The notes below the pieces were generated by a model. The model ran no database searches and was not told where the DNA came from. It worked only from the letters and a program-made list of their open reading frames with translations. A stretch of DNA of 64,000 bases from Merdimmobilis hominis (GTDB taxonomy: Bacteria; Bacillota; Clostridia; Oscillospirales; Ruminococcaceae), in assembly GCF_900104615.1 (NCBI RefSeq), contig NZ_LT629939.1, positions 221,616 to 285,615 of the forward strand, written 5' to 3'. Below are positions 59,611 to 64,000 of this stretch, one piece after another. Each line of letters opens with the position of its first letter. Positions within the stretch are counted from its first letter, which is position 1. A program made the position numbers and the translations under genes.

Positions 59611-59619
59611 AAAAACAGA

Positions 59620-59665
59620 GAACTGGACTTGGCAAAACGAGTGTCAAGTCCAGTTCTTTCTTTAA
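59620..59665 (+). terminator. Terminator of tRNA-Ala
   Basis: GAACTGGACTTG pairs perfectly with CAAGTCCAGTTC, then TTTCTTT. Confidence 0.88.
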
Positions 59666-59779
59666 AAGAGTAACAAACACACAAAATATTTTTGGGGCAG
59701 GCCAATTGGCCTGCCCCTTTTCAATAGGTTACCCCTTTTTCCCGGAAGATTTAGTCCACATTCCCCACCCTGTTTCCCT

Positions 59780-60532
59780 TTACAGCTTCCTTTGGAAAAA
59801 CGCCTTGGCTTCCTCCAAAGTCATCCCCTCCCGCCCCACAGGAGGAGAGATGACCATCACCTGGGCCCCCACTTCCTGGGCGGCCGACAGCTTTTCAGCA
59901 AACCCTCCAGGGCCGCCGGTGTTCTTAGTCACCAGAATGCTGCACCCAGTCTGACGCAGAAGAGCCGCGTTAAACTCTTGGGAAAAAGGCCCCTGCATGG
60001 CGATGATATGGGCGGGCAGATACCCCAAACGCAGGCATTCCTCCACTACCGCAGGCAAAGGCAGCACCCGCGGATACAGCCGCTGGGCAAAATCCTCCAC
60101 CTGTGTAAAGATAGGGAGTTCCTTGCTCCCCGTGGTGAGAAGGGCCTTTCCCTCCATCTGATTTAAAAGCTGGGCTGCGGCTTGCGCATCTGGGACGGCA
60201 ATGGCCCCCTCCATAGGCCGATCCAGCTGCCGGGAGAGGCGCAGGAGAGGGACCCCAACCGCCTCACAAGCCCGGCGGATGTTCTCCCCTGCCTGGGTGG
60301 CATAGGGGTGGGTGGCATCCACTACCCAGCGGTAGCCTCCCTGGCGGATAACCCCCTCCATCTCCCCCTGGTCCAGTCGGCCGGACAGGCAGGTAACCCG
60401 CTCCCCACGGGGCAGCAGGGAAGCCCCATATTCAGTGGCGGTGGAAACAGTCAGCCCCACTGGGAATCCCGTCAAAAACTCCGCCAGCTCCCGCCCCTCG
60501 GTGGCTCCGGCGAACAACAGCACCCGTTTCAT
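59780..60532 (-). CDS. cobK: Precorrin-6A reductase (CobK/CbiJ)
   Basis: 250 residues, full-length CobK. FAGATEGRELAEFL at the N-terminus, VVDATHPYATQAGENIRRAC in the middle and ILVTKNTGGPGGFAEKLSAA near the C-terminus are its conserved blocks. It reduces a macrocycle double bond with NADPH in cobalamin synthesis. No other cob/cbi gene is in the window, so it is an isolated copy. It starts in the last four bases (ATGA) of the upstream hypothetical gene. Confidence 0.93.
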   Translation of the reverse strand: MKRVLLFAGATEGRELAEFLTGFPVGLTVSTATEYGASLLPRGERVTCLSGRLDQGEMEGVIRQGGYRWVVDATHPYATQAGENIRRACEAVGVPLLRLSRQLDRPMEGAIAVPDAQAAAQLLNQMEGKALLTTGSKELPIFTQVEDFAQRLYPRVLPLPAVVEECLRLGYLPAHIIAMQGPFSQEFNAALLRQTGCSILVTKNTGGPGGFAEKLSAAQEVGAQVMVISPPVGREGMTLEEAKAFFQRKL

Positions 60533-61284
60533 TCAACTATTTCCTCCCTTGGCGTTTTTGGTTGTTCAACAGCCCGGTAGAGGTAGGATCTCCCCTGTTT
60601 TCCCAGGCGGTCCACCACCCCCAGTTGGTGGAGAAGAAGAAGCCCCCGCTGGGCTGAGGGGAGGCTGAGGGCCGCCCCCTTGGCAAACTCCTTCGAGGTG
60701 AACTCCTCCGGCAGCCCAGCTGGAAGGAGAGCCTCATAGCCCACTTTGGCCCCCACCGTGACCTCCCCCAAGAGGGAGACCGGCACCCGATCCATGCGGG
60801 TGGAACCCCGTTTCCGGTCATGGCTCCAACCGTTGAGATAGCGGATTTCCTCCATTTCCAGCAGGAGAATCCGAATGGAAAGATTGGGGTTCCCAAGCAA
60901 ATCCCGGATGGCATAGAGCTCATAGAGGACATCAGCCGGCCCCTTTTTCTTAGGGGACCTGTGCCAAGGGGAGGTCTCCCCAGTCTCCGGGTCCATCCAG
61001 CAAAGGCGCTTTTGGGCAGCCACTGGATACACCACCGTCACCGGACCCAGGGCAAGAAACGCCTCCAGCTTGGCTTGGAGGCGGCCGAACTGCCGTGTTT
61101 GAATCTCGGTGATGCCCCAGCTGTCCTGGATGTCCGCCACCCACCGCCCCACTTTGATCTCGTGGAATGCAGGGTCCGGCTGGAGGTAGTATTTCAGCGC
61201 GGCGTGGAGCGTCCGCTCCCCCAAGGTGCCAATGCCTCCGGCGGACTCTTTCTGGGCCAGTTCCAGCGATTCCTGCAGTGTCAC
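60529..61284 (-). CDS. Hypothetical protein translationally coupled to cobK
   Basis: 251 residues, soluble. Residues 1-150 include LGERTLHAALKYYLQPD, HEIKVGRWVADI and EIQTRQFGRLQAKLEAFL, suggesting an endonuclease-like or sensing fold; the EIQT segment after a conserved Asp resembles a PD-(D/E)xK core (inference). The C-terminal 60 residues look like a winged helix (FAKGAALSLPSAQRGLLLLHQLGVVDR). GTG 61284 is chosen because AAAGGGGG lies 7 bases upstream; ATG 61290 is too close. Family not recognised. Its stop overlaps the cobK start. Confidence 0.68.
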   Translation of the reverse strand: MTLQESLELAQKESAGGIGTLGERTLHAALKYYLQPDPAFHEIKVGRWVADIQDSWGITEIQTRQFGRLQAKLEAFLALGPVTVVYPVAAQKRLCWMDPETGETSPWHRSPKKKGPADVLYELYAIRDLLGNPNLSIRILLLEMEEIRYLNGWSHDRKRGSTRMDRVPVSLLGEVTVGAKVGYEALLPAGLPEEFTSKEFAKGAALSLPSAQRGLLLLHQLGVVDRLGKQGRSYLYRAVEQPKTPREEIVE

Positions 61285-61304
61285 CGGCATTCCCCCTTTC
61301 CATT

Positions 61305-61331
61305 GAAAAAATCCCCGTGGTTCCGGGGATT
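61305..61331 (-). terminator. Terminator of yfcE
   Basis: AATCCCCG pairs with CGGGGATT, followed on the minus strand by TTTTTTC; 11 bases after the yfcE stop. Confidence 0.8.
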
Positions 61332-61342
61332 CCTCCAATAAG

Positions 61343-61891
61343 CTAATGGAAAATGCTCATAGATTTGATGGGCCGCCCCTCCAAATCCCGAATGGTGAAG
61401 ATGCCGTCCTCATAGATCATATAGCTGTTGACATCGTCCCCCTTGGGCAGCGAGATGGAGCCGGGGTTGATATAGAGGTAGTCCCCCATGTCCTCCAATG
61501 CCTGAAGGTGGGTGTGGCCGTGGAGAAGGATGTCCCCTTTTTTCATCGGAGGGAGCTTGTCCTTGTTGTAGATGTGGCCGTGGGTGACAATGCAGGTCCG
61601 CTTTTTCAGCATCAGCATCAAATAATCCGCCAAGATGGGGAACTGGAGCACCATCTGATCCACCTCTGCGTCGCAGTTGCCCCGCACGCAGAGGATTTCA
61701 TCCTTCATCTCATTTAAAATGGCGATGACCCCTTTTGGATTGTAATCCCGGGGCAGGTCGTTGCGGGGGCCGTGGTACAAAAGGTCCCCCAACAAAATCA
61801 AACGGTCCGGCTGTTCTGCCTGCCAAATCTCCTGCATGAGGCGGCAGTAATAGAGGGAGCCGTGGATATCCGATACAAACATCAATTTCAT
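61343..61891 (-). CDS. yfcE: Phosphodiesterase, YfcE/MJ0936 family
   Basis: 182 residues, a complete small metallophosphoesterase. Metal ligands: Asp8 and His10 in VSDIHG, Asp in LLGDLLYHG, Asn in CVRGNCD, His in VTHGH and LHGHTH. E. coli YfcE cleaves bis-p-nitrophenyl phosphate and not cAMP; physiological substrate unknown. Start ATG 61891. Confidence 0.92.
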   Translation of the reverse strand: MKLMFVSDIHGSLYYCRLMQEIWQAEQPDRLILLGDLLYHGPRNDLPRDYNPKGVIAILNEMKDEILCVRGNCDAEVDQMVLQFPILADYLMLMLKKRTCIVTHGHIYNKDKLPPMKKGDILLHGHTHLQALEDMGDYLYINPGSISLPKGDDVNSYMIYEDGIFTIRDLEGRPIKSMSIFH

Positions 61892-62064
61892 AGTTTCACC
61901 TCCCCCTTATTGTAAAGGCGGCCTTGCTGAATGTCAACCTCGAGGGATTGACAACCCGCCCCCAATCTCGACGGGAACCTTGTCCCCATACTGGAAAAAA
62001 TCCTTCTCTTTTTGGTTAGTTTGCTTAGGTTTCCCCTTCCCAGGCGGAAGTTGGGCGGTTTCTA

Positions 62065-62093
62065 TTGAAAAACTGCCTAAAACTGGATATAAT
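62065..62093 (+). promoter_or_regulatory. Promoter of fba
   Basis: TTGAAA (62065-62070), 17-base spacer, TATAAT (62088-62093), about 50 bases before the ATG. Confidence 0.85.
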
Positions 62094-62141
62094 GGAGATA
62101 ATGATTGCCCCTACACCGAATTATAAAAAGGAGTTGTTGTC

Positions 62142-63080
62142 ATGCCACTGGTCACCACAACCGAAATGTTCAAAAAGGCTTACGATGGCGGGTATGCCAT
62201 CGGCGCGTTCAACGTCAACAACATGGAGATTGTCCAAGGCATTACCGAAGCGGCTTCCGAGCTCAATTCCCCTGTGATTCTGCAGGTCTCCGCCGGCGCG
62301 CGGAAATACGCCAAACACGTCTATCTGATGAAACTGGTGGAGGCCGCTATCGCCGACACCGCCGGCATCCCCATTGCCCTGCACCTGGACCACGGCGGGG
62401 ATTTTGAAATCTGCAAAGCTTGCATCGACGGCGGATTCTCCTCGGTCATGATCGACGGTTCCTCCAAGAGCTTTGAGGAAAACATCGCCCTGACCAAACA
62501 GGTGGTGGAATACGCCCACGCCCACGGTGTTGTGGTGGAAGGTGAGCTGGGCAAGTTAGCTGGCATCGAGGATGCGGTCAATGTCAAAGCGGAAGACGCC
62601 TCTTACACCAACCCTGCTGAAGTGGAAGAGTTTGTCACCCGCACCGGCGTGGATTCTCTGGCCATCGCCATCGGCACCAGCCACGGCGCTTACAAATTTA
62701 AACCCGGCCAGAAGCCCCAGCTGCGGTTTGACATCCTGGAAGAGGTCAGCCGCCGCCTGCCTGGCTTCCCCATTGTGCTCCACGGCGCTTCCTCCGTTCC
62801 CCAGGACCTGGTCAAGGTGATCAACGAGTGCGGCGGCGCAATGCCCAACGCCATCGGCATCCCCGAGGAGATGCTCCGTCAGGCGGCTGGTATGGCTGTC
62901 TGCAAAATCAACATTGATTCGGATATCCGGGTCGCCATGACTGCCGCTATCCGCAAGCACATGTTGGAGAACCCCAGCCACTTTGACCCCCGCCAATACC
63001 TGACCCCTGCCCGCGCCGCCGTCAAATCCATGGTCGCCCACAAAATCAGCGACGTCCTCGGCTCCGCCGGCAAAGCGTAA
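62142..63080 (+). CDS. fba: Class II fructose-1,6-bisphosphate aldolase
   Basis: 312 residues of the FbaA (class IIB) type. Zinc ligands lie in HLDHGGDF, VEGELGKLAG, IGTSHGAYKF and VLHGASSVP; the DSLAIAIGTSHG segment binds phosphate. It cleaves fructose bisphosphate in glycolysis. ATG 62142 has AAAAAGGAG upstream. Single gene under a strong promoter, as expected for a highly expressed glycolytic enzyme. Confidence 0.96.
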   Translation: MPLVTTTEMFKKAYDGGYAIGAFNVNNMEIVQGITEAASELNSPVILQVSAGARKYAKHVYLMKLVEAAIADTAGIPIALHLDHGGDFEICKACIDGGFSSVMIDGSSKSFEENIALTKQVVEYAHAHGVVVEGELGKLAGIEDAVNVKAEDASYTNPAEVEEFVTRTGVDSLAIAIGTSHGAYKFKPGQKPQLRFDILEEVSRRLPGFPIVLHGASSVPQDLVKVINECGGAMPNAIGIPEEMLRQAAGMAVCKINIDSDIRVAMTAAIRKHMLENPSHFDPRQYLTPARAAVKSMVAHKISDVLGSAGKA

Positions 63081-63095
63081 TCGAATTATCCTTCC

Positions 63096-63130
63096 AGAAG
63101 GCAGAGGGCGTTCTCTGCCTTCTTCCTTTT
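63096..63130 (+). terminator. Terminator of fba
   Basis: AGAAGGCAGAG pairs with CTCTGCCTTCT, followed by TCCTTTTC. Confidence 0.85.
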
Positions 63131-63160
63131 CTTCACTTTTTTGGAAAAGAGGCCCATTCT

Positions 63161-64000
63161 ATGCCATTTGATTACGACGCCCCCATCTACTATCCCCCCT
63201 ATGAAAACCGTTCCATCCTCATTCCCGCCAGTTACGGCTGCCCCCACAACCAGTGCGCCTTCTGCAGCATGTACAAGGATACCCCATACCGGGAGGTCTC
63301 TTTGCTGGACATCAAGCAGTCCATCCGGGAGGTGTCGGAATACCGCCCCTGCTCCGAACGGGTCTTTCTGCTGGGAGGGCAGTCCTTCTGCCTGAAAGCG
63401 GACAAGCTCAAGGAGATCCTGCGGTATATCCGGGAAAGGCTCCCCCTCTGCGAGGCGGTATCCATGTACGCCTCCATCCGCAGCGTGGCGGATAAAACCG
63501 ATGCAGACCTGGCGGAACTTAAAGCTTTGGGTCTGGGCAAACTCTACATCGGGGTGGAGAGCGGCTGCGATGAGATTTTAGAGGAGATGCACAAGGGGCA
63601 CACAGGGGAGGAAGCTGCCCGCCAGCTGAAGCGGCTCAATCAAGCGGGCATCCCCTTCCACTCCATCATCATGTACGGCATCGGCGGGCGGGGCCGCGGC
63701 ATCCAGAACGCCCTGGCCACTGCAAACGTGCTGAATCAGGTGGAATCGGTAGCCATTGTCCCCATGTGCCTGACCATTATGCCCTCCACCGAGCTGGAAC
63801 GCCGGGTTCATTCCGGGGAATTCGAAGAAGCCAACTTTGCAGAGCTCCTTTTAGAGCTGCGCACTTTGCTGGAAAACCTGGATTTAAACACTCCAACCCC
63901 ATTTGCCACCGATCACGCCACCAATCGTTTTCTTGTGGCGGGCACCCTCCCTCAAGATAAAGAAAAGATGGTTTCTCAGTTGGATCAGATGTTAAAACGG
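63161..64000 (+). CDS. Radical SAM protein (partial, C-terminus off window)
   Basis: 280 codons are open to the last base of the window. Cluster cysteines read SYGCPHNQCAFCSMYK: C-x4-C-x2-C rather than the common C-x3-C-x2-C, a spacing seen in some radical SAM families. FLLGGQSFCLK, YIGVESGCDEIL and MYGIGGRG follow as the SAM barrel strands. No product is assigned. ATG 63161 follows AAAAGAGG with an 8-base gap. It lies 80 bases after fba, beyond its terminator. Confidence 0.85.
   Translation, partial: MPFDYDAPIYYPPYENRSILIPASYGCPHNQCAFCSMYKDTPYREVSLLDIKQSIREVSEYRPCSERVFLLGGQSFCLKADKLKEILRYIRERLPLCEAVSMYASIRSVADKTDADLAELKALGLGKLYIGVESGCDEILEEMHKGHTGEEAARQLKRLNQAGIPFHSIIMYGIGGRGRGIQNALATANVLNQVESVAIVPMCLTIMPSTELERRVHSGEFEEANFAELLLELRTLLENLDLNTPTPFATDHATNRFLVAGTLPQDKEKMVSQLDQMLKR

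Overview
The window looks like a chromosomal stretch from a spore-forming, GC-rich anaerobe of the Clostridia, most plausibly an Oscillospirales-type gut bacterium. The grounds are sporulation genes (spoIIGA, sigE, sigG, a ylmC/ymxH-type gene), a type II iron-sulfur PurF, the ytqA-mnmM pair, Firmicutes-style Shine-Dalgarno sites and sigma-A promoters with 17-bp spacers, an IorA-like oxidoreductase and oxygen-defence genes typical of anaerobes. No phage, insertion sequence or CRISPR array was seen.

Layout. 1-2.7 kb (minus): ytqA, mnmM and an iorA-like gene cut by the left edge. 2.8-8.2 kb (plus): ptsI, a MarR gene under a palindromic operator, a GNAT, a manganese riboswitch driving mntP (with an in-frame amber codon at its expected codon 4), an M55 D-aminopeptidase and ferritin. 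8.3-14.4 kb (minus): a class I amidotransferase, then the operon purC-purF-purB-purA preceded by a 23-codon leader ORF and a terminator hairpin. 14.5-23.9 kb (minus): VanH-like dehydrogenase, telA-xpaC, a SorC-regulated dhaL-dhaK-lsrF-VOC operon, and an ECF sigma/anti-sigma operon. 24.1-30 kb (plus): a BMP-type nucleoside-like ABC transporter with an aberrant amidohydrolase. 30-37.2 kb (minus): N-acyl-D-amino-acid deacylase, a hypothetical gene, a PAS/GGDEF protein with a frameshifted tail, and catalase. 37.3-39.4 kb (plus): SDR, flavin reductase with two rubredoxin-like modules, and PerR. 39.5-51 kb (minus): DUF3795, CcdA-TlpA fusion, DUF1905, rpsB-tsf, ylmC-like gene, second M55 peptidase, broken GNAT, spoIIGA-sigE-sigG, DUF554, MerR, GNAT. 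51.2-54.4 kb (plus): an EndoQ-like PHP nuclease fused to a UvrD helicase. 54.5-64 kb: FAD oxidoreductase, TetR, MATE pump, DUF362, tRNA-Ala, cobK and a coupled unknown gene, yfcE, fba, and a radical SAM gene cut by the right edge.

How the genes may work together. The peroxide group (katA, SDR, rubredoxin flavoprotein, PerR) surrounds one candidate PerR box. Two M55 peptidases, a D-aminoacylase and a VanH-like dehydrogenase suggest handling of D-amino acid compounds. The LsrF homologue with DHA-kinase subunits and a SorC regulator looks like a phosphorylated-ketose pathway of unknown substrate. Two genes that run off the window edges (IorA-like and radical SAM) were read directly from the sequence. 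All functions are by recognition of motifs and family resemblance; no database search was possible.
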